NCBI RefSeq assembly: GCF_029024105.1
Contig: NZ_CP118963.1
Coordinates: forward strand, 868,001-932,000
Direction: 5' to 3'
Origin: Acinetobacter lwoffii
GTDB taxonomy: Bacteria > Pseudomonadota > Gammaproteobacteria > Pseudomonadales > Moraxellaceae
DNA length: 64,000 nt
Shown here one piece after another: positions 25,673 through 33,594 of this stretch. Within the stretch, counting starts at the first letter, position 1. Each line of letters begins with the position of its first letter. The position numbers were made by a program, and so were the translations under genes. Under the pieces are notes generated by a model, which had not been told where the DNA came from, did no database searches, and saw nothing but the letters and a program-made list of their open reading frames with translations.

Positions 25673-25835
25673 CATCTTGACTAAAAAATGAACGCAATCG
25701 TTCAATATATCAATCTAAATAAAACATGAAAATGAAACTAATAAGACATTTTCATGAAAATAAATTCTTTTGATGCGATAGCGGTCTGAATCGGCTAAAA
25801 TTGCGCGGTATTTTTTTTATGGGTTAATCTCGTCT

Positions 25836-26762
25836 ATGTACTCGCCAGTTGAGTCCGAACAAGGATTTAATTTCAAACCTGAACTGCCAACAAGCTCAGC
25901 CTACTACCGTTTGTTGAAGAAGCTTCGCCGCCAGGTCGGACATGCCATTCGTGACTTCAAGATGATTGAAGAAGGCGATAAGGTCATGGTGTGTATTTCT
26001 GGTGGTAAAGACAGTTATACCCTGTTGGATATCCTGCTACAGTTCAAGCGCATCGCACCGATCAATTTCGATGTAGTGGCTGTAAATCTGGATCAGAAAC
26101 AGCCAGGCTTCCCTGAAGATGTTCTACCGCGTTATTTAGAAGAAAATAATATTCCGTATTACATTCTGGAAAAAGACACCTACAGCATTACCAAAAAACT
26201 GACGCCAGAAGGCAAAACCTATTGTGCAGTCTGTTCGCGTTTGCGTCGTGGTTCTTTATACGGTTTTGCGCAGGAAATTGGCGCGACCAAAGTTGCTTTA
26301 GGCCATCATCGTGATGATATCTTGGCGACTTTCTTCCTGAACCTGTTCCATGGCGGCAGCTTGAAAGCTATGCCACCAAAACTGTTGTCTTCAGACAAAA
26401 AGAACATTCTGATTCGCCCACTGGCCTATGTGGAAGAAAAAGACATCATCAAATATGCAGAAATGCGTCAATTTCCAATTATTCCATGTAATTTATGTGG
26501 CTCTCAGGACAACCTGCAGCGCGCAATTATCAATGACATGTTACGTGATTGGGATAAAGCACATCCAAAACGTCTGCACAGCATTTTTGGCGCATTGCAA
26601 AATGTTTCGCCATCGCAGCTGGTCGATCGTGAATTATTTGATTTTGAAGTGCTGGACAGCCAGCGTGAATTCGACTTCAAAGGCGGTGATTCAACTGAAG
26701 AAGCTGTGGAAGGCGAGAACCGTCGGATCAATATGGTCAATCTGGGCTTTGCTGCAGACTAA
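25836..26762 (+). CDS. ttcA: tRNA 2-thiocytidine synthetase TtcA
   Basis: TtcA inserts sulfur at C32 of certain tRNAs using ATP and an iron-sulfur cluster. The 308-residue protein has the PP-loop ATPase motif SGGKDS (about residues 55-60) and two CxxC motifs, CAVC (about 131) and CNLC (about 220), which supply cluster ligands. The conserved LGHHRDDILATFFLNLFHGG is also present. The N-terminus (about 30 residues) is slightly variable, as in relatives. It is monocistronic and followed by a weak hairpin (26776-26801). Confidence 0.95.
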   Translation: MYSPVESEQGFNFKPELPTSSAYYRLLKKLRRQVGHAIRDFKMIEEGDKVMVCISGGKDSYTLLDILLQFKRIAPINFDVVAVNLDQKQPGFPEDVLPRYLEENNIPYYILEKDTYSITKKLTPEGKTYCAVCSRLRRGSLYGFAQEIGATKVALGHHRDDILATFFLNLFHGGSLKAMPPKLLSSDKKNILIRPLAYVEEKDIIKYAEMRQFPIIPCNLCGSQDNLQRAIINDMLRDWDKAHPKRLHSIFGALQNVSPSQLVDRELFDFEVLDSQREFDFKGGDSTEEAVEGENRRINMVNLGFAAD

Positions 26763-26775
26763 TTTTAGAACGTGT

Positions 26776-26801
26776 AGACATCAGCCTGCGGGTTGATGTC
26801 T
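26776..26801 (+). terminator. Possible terminator of ttcA
   Basis: AGACATCA and TGATGTCT form an 8-base stem around a GC-rich loop. The following sequence GCTTATAAA is only weakly T-rich. Confidence 0.5.
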
Positions 26802-26968
26802 GCTTATAAACATAAATAAAAATAGAACTACAAAAATTGAACGGCGCGTACAAAATTCGTTAGCCTTTGCGCTAATGATCATGATATAACAAAGCACAAG
26901 CATAATAGCTTCAACATGATGTCGTCTGGATAGTCGACACAAATGAACAAATAATTTGAGGAAAGATC

Positions 26969-27355
26969 ATGCCTGCTTTTTTAACTGATGATTGGTTTTC
27001 AACTGTAGAAACTCTAACTGCGCAAGCTGGCGATTTGAATTTGCCACCAGCTTTGGCGAACCTTGCGATTAATTTGGTTGTAGCGGACACTACAGGTAAT
27101 ACTGAACTATCTTTAGATGGTGGGGCAATCAAAAAAGGTTTGTCTTCAAATGCCAAAACTACGCTGAATATGGATGGCGAAACTCTACGTAAAGTTTTTC
27201 TAGAGTTTGATATGGCTGCTGCGATGCAGGCCTTCATGACAGGTAAAATCAAAGTACAGGGTGATATGTCACAATTGATGGCACTTCAAACTGCAAAACC
27301 AAGTCAGGAACAAAAAGATTTGTTCAAGAAAGTACTTGAAAATACCACGGCTTAA
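26969..27355 (+). CDS. SCP2 sterol-binding-domain protein
   Basis: A 128-residue protein with a single SCP2-like domain. Characteristic parts are LSLDGGAIKKGLSSNAKTTLNMDGETLRKVF (about residues 47-77) and FMTGKIKVQGDMSQLMALQ (about 90-108). Bacterial members bind lipids or fatty acyl chains; the ligand here is unknown. It has a good GAGGAAAG ribosome site and its own terminator. Confidence 0.88.
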   Translation: MPAFLTDDWFSTVETLTAQAGDLNLPPALANLAINLVVADTTGNTELSLDGGAIKKGLSSNAKTTLNMDGETLRKVFLEFDMAAAMQAFMTGKIKVQGDMSQLMALQTAKPSQEQKDLFKKVLENTTA

Positions 27356-27386
27356 TTCTGCTAAGACATTCGCCCGAATAAAGACC

Positions 27387-27417
27387 AAAAAAGCTTACCC
27401 TGAGGTAAGCTTTTTTT
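27387..27417 (+). terminator. Terminator of the SCP2 gene
   Basis: AAAAAAGCTTACC, loop CTGA, GGTAAGCTTTTTTT. Confidence 0.93.
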
Positions 27418-27448
27418 ATGGCATTTTGATTAACGCTAAGATTTCAGC

Positions 27449-28564
27449 TTAGATATTCACCAATTGCGGTGTAGTCTTGATATGCTCCAGATAAGCACGA
27501 ATACGGGTTACATATTGCACCGCTTGACGGTAACGACCATTATTGGCCTTATTCTGATCCAGATAGGCATATAAGTTCACCCAGTTATTCGGGTTCTTGC
27601 CTTGCGACTGAATGCGCTTTTGCAACTGATTCACTGCACCTGGGCCCATATTATAAGCTACCAGTGCAAACCAGTTTCGATCTGGAAAAGGAATATGCTC
27701 ATAGCGACTAAGCATTTGATCATAATACTTGGCGCCACCCTGAATGCTTTGAGCCGGATCGGTACGGTTACTCACACCCATGGCTTTGGCTGTACTGTTG
27801 GTCAGCATCATCAAACCACGCACACCCGTCGGAGAAACTGAATTCGGTTTCAGATAAGATTCCTGATAACCAATGGCCGCCAGTAAATGCCAATCCAGAT
27901 TATACTGCTGAGCTGTCTGTTTAAAGCTCGCTTCATAGATCGGCAGACGGTTGTTCAAATCACGTTGAATGGTGGTCCAGGATTCCTCTTTCACCACATT
28001 CTGATTATAAAATGAAGCAAGCTGCTTCATGGCACCACTTTGTTTGCCTTTGCAGACAAAAGCACTGGCCGTCTGGCTCAAAGGATCTGTAGCAGATTTA
28101 AACACTAGATTTAAATTGGTATTCAAGCCATTACTTGACAGAATCGATTCATCGCCACAAGTGGCCGAGAATGACGTCAAACGCTTGTTTTCAATGGTGC
28201 GTATATCGGTAGTCGTCATGGCCAGATTGGCTTTACCCTGAGCAACCCATTGTAGTGCCGTATTATTATCAGGAACGATTTTAAAATCGAGCTTTACATT
28301 CAGATTGTTAGCATAGTTACGAACCAGATCATAACCGAAGCCATGTAGATGTTGTCCATCCTGGAATACGGTAGTCGGATTTTCAACCGCAACCACGGTC
28401 AACTTATTGCTATTGACCACATGATCAAACTGAAGTGTGGTCTTACTTGCATTGATACTGTGTAGGGGAATAAATGCAGTGCTCAGTACAAGTGCTTTCA
28501 AAGGGAGAGAAGAAATTACAGATCTTAGGCAAAGCCTCGACCCAGTGGATGAACTACTGTGCAT
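27449..28564 (-). CDS. MltF-like lytic transglycosylase with shortened solute-binding domain
   Basis: A 371-residue periplasmic enzyme. A long N-terminal signal sequence (hydrophobic LKALVLSTAFIPL, to about residue 39) precedes a partial solute-binding (SBP3-like) domain: LTVVAVENPTTVFQDGQHLHGFGYDLVRNYANNLNV and ALQWVAQGKANLAMTTTDIR. The family 1E SLT domain follows at about 215-360, with catalytic Glu in AIGYQESYLKPNSVSPTGVRGLMML. Escherichia coli MltF is about 500 residues, so roughly half of the binding domain is missing here; the gene is intact, not frameshifted. It is the second transglycosylase within 4 kb. Confidence 0.85.
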   Translation of the reverse strand: MHSSSSTGSRLCLRSVISSLPLKALVLSTAFIPLHSINASKTTLQFDHVVNSNKLTVVAVENPTTVFQDGQHLHGFGYDLVRNYANNLNVKLDFKIVPDNNTALQWVAQGKANLAMTTTDIRTIENKRLTSFSATCGDESILSSNGLNTNLNLVFKSATDPLSQTASAFVCKGKQSGAMKQLASFYNQNVVKEESWTTIQRDLNNRLPIYEASFKQTAQQYNLDWHLLAAIGYQESYLKPNSVSPTGVRGLMMLTNSTAKAMGVSNRTDPAQSIQGGAKYYDQMLSRYEHIPFPDRNWFALVAYNMGPGAVNQLQKRIQSQGKNPNNWVNLYAYLDQNKANNGRYRQAVQYVTRIRAYLEHIKTTPQLVNI

Positions 28565-28926
28565 GTTGTCTCCGCTACAAGTAATTTATGCCCTAAAAAT
28601 CACAGCCAACAAAGCCAGAAATTTTAACAGTTTGATAAATTCAATAAGGGTTGGGCAGTCATGACGTCATTCAAAATGACAAGAGATTTAAAGATAATTA
28701 TGTAGAAAAACTACATAGATTAAAAAGTAAGCATTTCCGGAAGTTGCTGGCATATTAATGATCTAAAAAACGATTGTCAAATTTTGTACACAAATTATTT
28801 TTAAAAATAATTTTAAGATACTGAAATATAAAGTTAATTTTTTTGGAATTTTGCCATTGTGTTAAAATGGTAAATAAAATAAGCTGTTTGTAAGTTAAAA
28901 CACTGAAAATATGATCAGCAAGACGT
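28565..28926. other. 362-base divergent intergenic region
   Basis: It separates the MltF-like gene from greB and holds no coding frame or RNA gene that I can support. The right half is strongly A/T-rich, including the near-palindrome AAATTATTTTTAAAAATAAT around 28,795. It probably contains the two divergent promoters. Confidence 0.4.
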
Positions 28927-29421
28927 ATGAAATCCAACTTAATCACCCGTGCTGGACACGATAAATTGGTGGCAGAACTTAAGAATCTCTGGCATGAAGA
29001 GCGCCCTGAAATTACCAAAAAAGTAAACTGGGCCGCTAGTCTCGGCGACCGTTCTGAAAATGCAGACTACCAATATAACAAGCAAATTTTGCGTAAAATT
29101 GATCGACGGGTCAGGTATCTCGGCAAGCGCCTCGAAGAGCTGAAAATTATAGATTTTTCCCCGGAGCAAGAGGGCAAGGTCTATTTTGGTGCCTGGGTGG
29201 ACATTGAAAATGAAGAAGGTGAACAAAAAACTTTACGTATTGTCGGTGTAGATGAAATTTATGATCATCATCCGCAGCATATTTCGATCAGTTCACCGAT
29301 GGCACGCGCGTTATTAGGCAAGCAGGTCGATGATGAGGCCGAGGTATTGACCCCCTCCGGCAAGAAACTTTGGTTCATCAACTCAATTCGTTATGAAAAG
29401 CCAGAAAATTCAGCAGATTAA
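28927..29421 (+). CDS. greB: Transcription elongation factor GreB
   Basis: GreB rescues backtracked RNA polymerase by stimulating transcript cleavage through the secondary channel. The 164-residue protein follows the GreB pattern rather than GreA: LWHEERPEITKKVNWAASLGDRSENADYQYNKQ in the coiled-coil domain. The two acidic tip residues (Asp and Glu in GDRSEN, about residues 41-44) are intact. The FKBP-like C-terminal domain has ISISSPMARALLGKQVDDEAEV. Confidence 0.95.
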   Translation: MKSNLITRAGHDKLVAELKNLWHEERPEITKKVNWAASLGDRSENADYQYNKQILRKIDRRVRYLGKRLEELKIIDFSPEQEGKVYFGAWVDIENEEGEQKTLRIVGVDEIYDHHPQHISISSPMARALLGKQVDDEAEVLTPSGKKLWFINSIRYEKPENSAD

Positions 29422-29471
29422 TGTAATTGATTTTATTTTGTGCAGTTGATGCAGTGAAAGCATAAAAATAT

Positions 29472-29500
29472 TTGCCAAGCATGATTTTTGTTTATATCAT
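29472..29500 (+). promoter_or_regulatory. Promoter of tRNA-Ser copy 1
   Basis: TTGCCA (29472-29477), 17 bases, TATCAT (29495-29500), with a GC-rich GTCGGCC start region. The design is the same as for tRNA-Ser copy 2 and tRNA-Leu. Confidence 0.75.
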
Positions 29501-29509
29501 GTCGGCCAT

Positions 29510-29599
29510 GGAAGCGTGGCAGAGCGGTTTAATGCACCGGTCTTGAAAACCGACGAGGGTGTGAGTCCTCCGTGAGTTCGAATCTCACCGCTTCCGCCA
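29510..29599 (+). tRNA. tRNA-Ser (anticodon UGA), copy 1
   Basis: Acceptor GGAAGCG pairs with CGCTTCC, followed by an encoded GCCA. The anticodon loop CTTGAAA gives TGA. A long variable arm (CGAGGGTGTGAGTCCTCCG) and GTTCGAATC T loop are present. It is 90 bases long, class II, and identical to copy 2 at 29873-29962. Confidence 0.97.
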
Positions 29600-29605
29600 A
29601 ATTTT

Positions 29606-29636
29606 AAAAACCCAGTCAATTTGACTGGGTTTTTTT
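29606..29636 (+). terminator. Terminator of tRNA-Ser copy 1
   Basis: AAACCCAGTC, loop AATTT, GACTGGGTTTTTTT, seven bases after the tRNA. Confidence 0.93.
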
Positions 29637-29834
29637 ATGTCTGAATATTTTTTCAGTTGTTGATCCGCTTGATGCTGAATGTGATTATTTCTCTCATTAT
29701 TCTCTACTGAGTTAAATACAACTCAAGATCATTTCAAGATTCAAATCTTTGAATGAAAATGCCCAGGTTGGCTTTGATTTCGGATGATTTTTAGCTGAAT
29801 AAGCCGCTTTTTATAGAAGTTTCGCTAAATTTTA

Positions 29835-29863
29835 TTGCCAAAAATCTAATTTATTTATATGAT
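29835..29863 (+). promoter_or_regulatory. Promoter of tRNA-Ser copy 2
   Basis: TTGCCA (29835-29840), 17 bases, TATGAT (29858-29863), then GGCGGCC. The separate terminator after copy 1 and this promoter make the two tRNA genes independent units. Confidence 0.75.
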
Positions 29864-29872
29864 GGCGGCCAA

Positions 29873-29962
29873 GGAAGCGTGGCAGAGCGGTTTAATGCAC
29901 CGGTCTTGAAAACCGACGAGGGTGTGAGTCCTCCGTGAGTTCGAATCTCACCGCTTCCGCCA
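29873..29962 (+). tRNA. tRNA-Ser (anticodon UGA), copy 2
   Basis: The 90 bases are identical to copy 1, including the encoded CCA. The preceding GGCCAAG resembles the GGCCATG before copy 1, so the duplication included part of the promoter region. The spacer between the copies (29600-29872) is otherwise unrelated. Confidence 0.97.
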
Positions 29963-29969
29963 AATTTTT

Positions 29970-30000
29970 AAAACCCCAGTCGAAAGATTGGGGTTTTTCT
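29970..30000 (+). terminator. Terminator of tRNA-Ser copy 2
   Basis: ACCCCAGTC, loop GAAA, GATTGGGGT then TTTTCTTTTT; one G-T pair in the stem. Confidence 0.88.
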
Positions 30001-30142
30001 TTTTAGGCTGCAGATCTTGAATATTAAATTCTTCAGTCCTGAACTTAATTCATAAAATCTTGAAAAATGGACGTATCGGCCAAATATAGAGTCAGAGGCG
30101 TCAACGCGCTATTATACGCCCAAGCATCATATGGATCTCATT

Positions 30143-31210
30143 ATGAAAATTGTCGCAGATGAAAATCTGGCATTTACCGATTATTTCTTTTCCGAATTTG
30201 GTGACATTCAACATTGTGCAGGGCGAACCTTAAGCGCAGATGATGTCAAAGATGCCGATAGCTTGCTGGTACGTTCAGTGACTCAGGTCAATGAAGTACT
30301 GCTACAGAATAGTTCGATCAAATTTGTGGGCAGTGCCACCATTGGTACAGATCATTTGGATATTGCTGCATTAGAACAACATGGGATTCAGTGGAGTAAT
30401 GCAGCCGGCTGTAATGCGCAAGCAGTGGCTGAATATGTCATTACCGCATTATTGCAGGTACGTCCTGAATTACTCGATGCCAATACGACATTTACCCTGG
30501 GTATTGTCGGTTTGGGTAATGTCGGAACCCGACTGGCTTATATGGCGAAGCTCTTGGGCTGGCGCGTGATCGGTTGCGATCCTTTTGTGCAAAGAGAGCA
30601 GGTTGATCAAGTCGAATTTCATGAACTGCTGCAGCAGGCGGACGCCGTTTCAATTCATGTCCCTTTAACCAAAACAGGCATATATCCAACCTATCATTTA
30701 TTTAATGCTACTGCGTTGGCAAAAATGCAGCCTGACGCGATCCTGATTAACTCAGCGCGTGGGCCAGTGATTGAAGAAACTGCCTTAATTCAAGATATTA
30801 AAGCGACACAACGCCCCGTAATTTTGGATGTTTTTGAACACGAACCGCTGATTTCAGCAGAACTTCTGGATCTGGTGACTTTGGTGACTCCGCATATTGC
30901 CGGCTATAGCCTGGAAGGCAAGGCACGTGGTACCCAGATGATTTACGAAGCTTTTTGTCAAACTTTCGGTTTTGCAGCCAATAAACAGTTTGAATCCCAG
31001 CTGCCTATCTGTGAGCAGTTTTTTCAGGGGCAGGATTTAAAAATGGCATTGCAACAGCATTTATCCCAAATTTATGACATTGCTCGTGATGATGCCAATC
31101 TACGTGCCTGTCTCAAAGAAGGCAAAATCGATCAGCAGGCATTTGATCATTTACGTAAAACCTATCCGCTGCGTCGTGAGTGGGCAGCACATGGTGGGCC
31201 GAAGGCATGA
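30143..31210 (+). CDS. pdxB: 4-Phosphoerythronate dehydrogenase
   Basis: PdxB oxidises 4-phosphoerythronate in the DXP-independent branch of pyridoxal phosphate synthesis. The start MKIVADENLAF matches the family; an ATG four codons upstream (30131) is open but less likely. The 355-residue protein has the 2-hydroxyacid dehydrogenase core: the NAD loop GIVGLGNVGTRLA (about residues 117-129), NSARGPVIEE (about 205), catalytic Glu and His regions DVFEHEP and PHIAGYSLEGKARG, and the C-terminal PdxB dimerisation domain. It overlaps epmA by four bases (ATGA). Confidence 0.94.
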   Translation: MKIVADENLAFTDYFFSEFGDIQHCAGRTLSADDVKDADSLLVRSVTQVNEVLLQNSSIKFVGSATIGTDHLDIAALEQHGIQWSNAAGCNAQAVAEYVITALLQVRPELLDANTTFTLGIVGLGNVGTRLAYMAKLLGWRVIGCDPFVQREQVDQVEFHELLQQADAVSIHVPLTKTGIYPTYHLFNATALAKMQPDAILINSARGPVIEETALIQDIKATQRPVILDVFEHEPLISAELLDLVTLVTPHIAGYSLEGKARGTQMIYEAFCQTFGFAANKQFESQLPICEQFFQGQDLKMALQQHLSQIYDIARDDANLRACLKEGKIDQQAFDHLRKTYPLRREWAAHGGPKA

Positions 31211-32181
31211 CGATGACGTATCAACCCACTTGTGACCTTCAAGCCATGCGTGCACGGGCGACCTTATATCGTCAAATCCGTCAATTTTTCGCTGAGCGGG
31301 ATGTATTAGAGGTGGAAACACCGATTTTGTCTCAAGCCGGTGTGACCGATGTGCATTTAGCCTCGGTACAGGCACAGCGCCATGTGCTGGGTAAACTGAA
31401 TACGCATTATTTGCAGACCTCACCCGAATTTGCTATGAAGCGCTTATTGGCCAGTGGTAGTGGACCCATTTACCAAATCTGTAAGGTCTTCCGCAATGAT
31501 GAGCATGGACGCAAGCACAATAGCGAATTCACCATGCTGGAATGGTATCGCCCGGGATTTAGCTTAAAAGATCTGATGTTTGAAGTATCGGATTTGCTGA
31601 ATGTGACTTTGAAAGCACGTTTTGGCGAAATCCGTCCGACCATTCTAAGCTATAAACATGCTTTCATGGATCGTCTGGATCTCAATCCACTTCAAGCCAC
31701 TTTACAGGAACTGAAAGATTGCTGCCGCCGCGTTGGACTCAATCTGGATTTAGGCGAGGATCGTCTCGGTTATATCGACCTGTTATTTTCACATATGGTT
31801 GAACCTAGTCTGGGTTTTGATACTGCAGTATTCCTGACTGATTTCCCCCCTGAAATGGCATCACTGGCCAAAACCCGAACCGATGAAGATGGTGAACTGG
31901 TCGCCGCACGTTTTGAATTGTATATCGAAGGTTTAGAATTGGCCAATGCCTATGATGAGCTGATTGATGCCGACGTATTGCGTTCGCGCTTTGAGGCGGA
32001 TAATGCAGAACGGGCCAAGCTGGGCTTGCATGTCATGCCGATCGATAAATATCTATTGGCAGCTTTACCGAATATGCCGGAATGTTCTGGAATTGCCCTT
32101 GGAATTGACCGTTTGTTGATGATTGCAACCAATCAAATGAAACTGGAGCAAGTGATTACTTTTCCGGCAGATATTTCCTGA
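31207..32181 (+). CDS. epmA: Elongation factor P beta-lysine ligase EpmA
   Basis: EpmA (PoxA/GenX) attaches (R)-beta-lysine to a lysine of elongation factor P, enabling synthesis of polyproline stretches. The 324-residue class II lysyl-tRNA-synthetase-like protein lacks the tRNA-binding domain. Its motifs are VLEVETPILSQAGVTDVHL, the motif 2 region YQICKVFRNDEHGRKHNSEFTMLEWYRPG, and motif 3 GIALGIDRLLMI. The ATG overlapping the pdxB stop is preferred to an upstream in-frame GTG at 31180, which lies inside pdxB. The length matches the 325 residues of Escherichia coli EpmA. Confidence 0.95.
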   Translation: MTMTYQPTCDLQAMRARATLYRQIRQFFAERDVLEVETPILSQAGVTDVHLASVQAQRHVLGKLNTHYLQTSPEFAMKRLLASGSGPIYQICKVFRNDEHGRKHNSEFTMLEWYRPGFSLKDLMFEVSDLLNVTLKARFGEIRPTILSYKHAFMDRLDLNPLQATLQELKDCCRRVGLNLDLGEDRLGYIDLLFSHMVEPSLGFDTAVFLTDFPPEMASLAKTRTDEDGELVAARFELYIEGLELANAYDELIDADVLRSRFEADNAERAKLGLHVMPIDKYLLAALPNMPECSGIALGIDRLLMIATNQMKLEQVITFPADIS

Positions 32182-32237
32182 TGGTACTGATCCAATATTT
32201 CTTAATTCCTTTTGTGATAAAGAGAAATTAAGCTATT

Positions 32238-32263
32238 AAAAAAGCACCCGAGGGTGCTTTTTT
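32238..32263. terminator. Bidirectional terminator between epmA and cca
   Basis: AAAAAAGCACCC, GA, GGGTGCTTTTTT. It serves both convergent genes. Confidence 0.9.
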
Positions 32264-32264
32264 A

Positions 32265-33500
32265 TTATTCAATCGCTACGGTTTGTTGTGCTTTGAGTTC
32301 ACCGAGTGCCTGAATCCGTCGTTCAATCAGCATTTCACCAATATCCGGACCCTGAATATCGGCAGGCAGGTCTTGTGCCTTGATGGCGCGTACGGTTTGC
32401 ATGGCATCGAGGACATATTGTGCTTGTGGATAAGCACGATCTTCCAGACCTAGACGGCCACGTGAATCACATTCACACGCCTGGACGAAAGCTTCGACAC
32501 GTTCAGGGCGACGTAACACATCCAGACGTTGCAATAATCGCCATAAGGTTCCCGGCTTAAGATTGAAGGCCTGATGGCATTTCAGATGCTCTTTGCACAC
32601 CGCCAAAGCCAGCTGCTTGGTATACGTCGGCACTTTTAAACGGTCACACAGTTCATTCACTGGCTTGATGCCACGCTCTTCATGCATGATATGTCGCGGT
32701 AATTCTTCAACCGGCGTTAAAGCTTTTCCTAAGTCATGCACTAAAACGGCAAAACGTACATCCAGGCTATAATTTTGACGACATGCCTGCTGCAAGGACA
32801 TCATCGTGTGAATGCCGCAGTCAATTTCCGGATGATATTCAGGTCGTTGCGGAATGCCATATAAGGCGTCAATCTCAGGGAAGAGTACCTTTAAAGCACC
32901 ACACTCGCGTAATACTTCAAAATACACATCAGCATGACGTTCGGATAATGCACGGGAAGTTTCTTTCCAGACGCGTTCCGGTGTCAAGGCATTTAATTCA
33001 CCCGATTCAGTCAAGCGTTGCATTAACGCCAAAGTTTCATCGGCAATCACAAAGCCTGCACTGGTATAACGGGCAGCAAAACGGGCAATGCGTAGCACGC
33101 GTAATGGATCTTCGACAAAAGCATCGGAAACATGACGTAGAGTCCGCTTTTCCAGATCCTGTTGACCACCATAAGGATCATAAACCTGGCCGGCATCATC
33201 CATGGCCATGGCATTAATGGTCAGATCGCGACGAATCAGATCCTGCTCTAGCGTAACGCTGGCATCGGTATGAAACTCAAAACCATGATAACCGGTGCCA
33301 GATTTACGTTCGGTACGCGCCAGTGCATATTCTTCTTTTGTTTGGGGATGTAGAAAAACAGGGAAATCTTTGCCTACGGGCTGATAGCCTAAGTCAAGCA
33401 TTTGCGCGGGAGTTGCACCAACAACCACATAATCTTTTTCGTGATAGGGGTGTCCGAGCAAATGATCTCGAACTGCGCCGCCTACTAAATAAACTTGCAT
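32265..33500 (-). CDS. cca: Multifunctional CCA-adding enzyme (tRNA nucleotidyltransferase)
   Basis: Adds or repairs the 3' CCA of tRNAs. The 411-residue protein starts with the class II signature VYLVGGAVRDHLLG and the metal-binding KDYVVVGATP (in place of the usual EKDWVVVG). It has the basic RRDLTINAMAMD motif (about residue 90). An HD domain (VLVHDLGKALTP, about 250) is typical of the bacterial bifunctional form with phosphohydrolase activity. A perfect hairpin ends three bases before the ATG and contains the ribosome site (see finding). Confidence 0.95.
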   Translation of the reverse strand: MQVYLVGGAVRDHLLGHPYHEKDYVVVGATPAQMLDLGYQPVGKDFPVFLHPQTKEEYALARTERKSGTGYHGFEFHTDASVTLEQDLIRRDLTINAMAMDDAGQVYDPYGGQQDLEKRTLRHVSDAFVEDPLRVLRIARFAARYTSAGFVIADETLALMQRLTESGELNALTPERVWKETSRALSERHADVYFEVLRECGALKVLFPEIDALYGIPQRPEYHPEIDCGIHTMMSLQQACRQNYSLDVRFAVLVHDLGKALTPVEELPRHIMHEERGIKPVNELCDRLKVPTYTKQLALAVCKEHLKCHQAFNLKPGTLWRLLQRLDVLRRPERVEAFVQACECDSRGRLGLEDRAYPQAQYVLDAMQTVRAIKAQDLPADIQGPDIGEMLIERRIQALGELKAQQTVAIE

Positions 33501-33548
33501 GAAAAAACCTCTATTCTTACAAGCATCATGCTACAGAATAGAGGTTTT
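33501..33548 (-). terminator. Terminator of maeB abutting the cca start codon
   Basis: On the minus strand AAAACCTCTATTCT (33548-33535) pairs perfectly with AGAATAGAGGTTTT (33517-33504), with an inner GCATGATGC mini-stem, followed by TT. The AGAGG in the 3' arm is the only good ribosome site for cca. Confidence 0.8.
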
Positions 33549-33594
33549 CTCAAGTTAAGAAACGAGGCTGATGCGTCGTTATCTTGTCATTGGC

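Larger units (their letters stand above)
25337..25835. other. 499-base intergenic region upstream of ttcA
   Basis: No coding frame was recognised. It contains an AT-rich stretch (about 25,440-25,565) with a perfect inverted repeat holding two GATC sites, a cluster of DnaA-box-like 9-mers (25,614-25,658), and an 11-base inverted repeat framing that cluster. Details are given in the next entries and in the findings. Confidence 0.6.
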
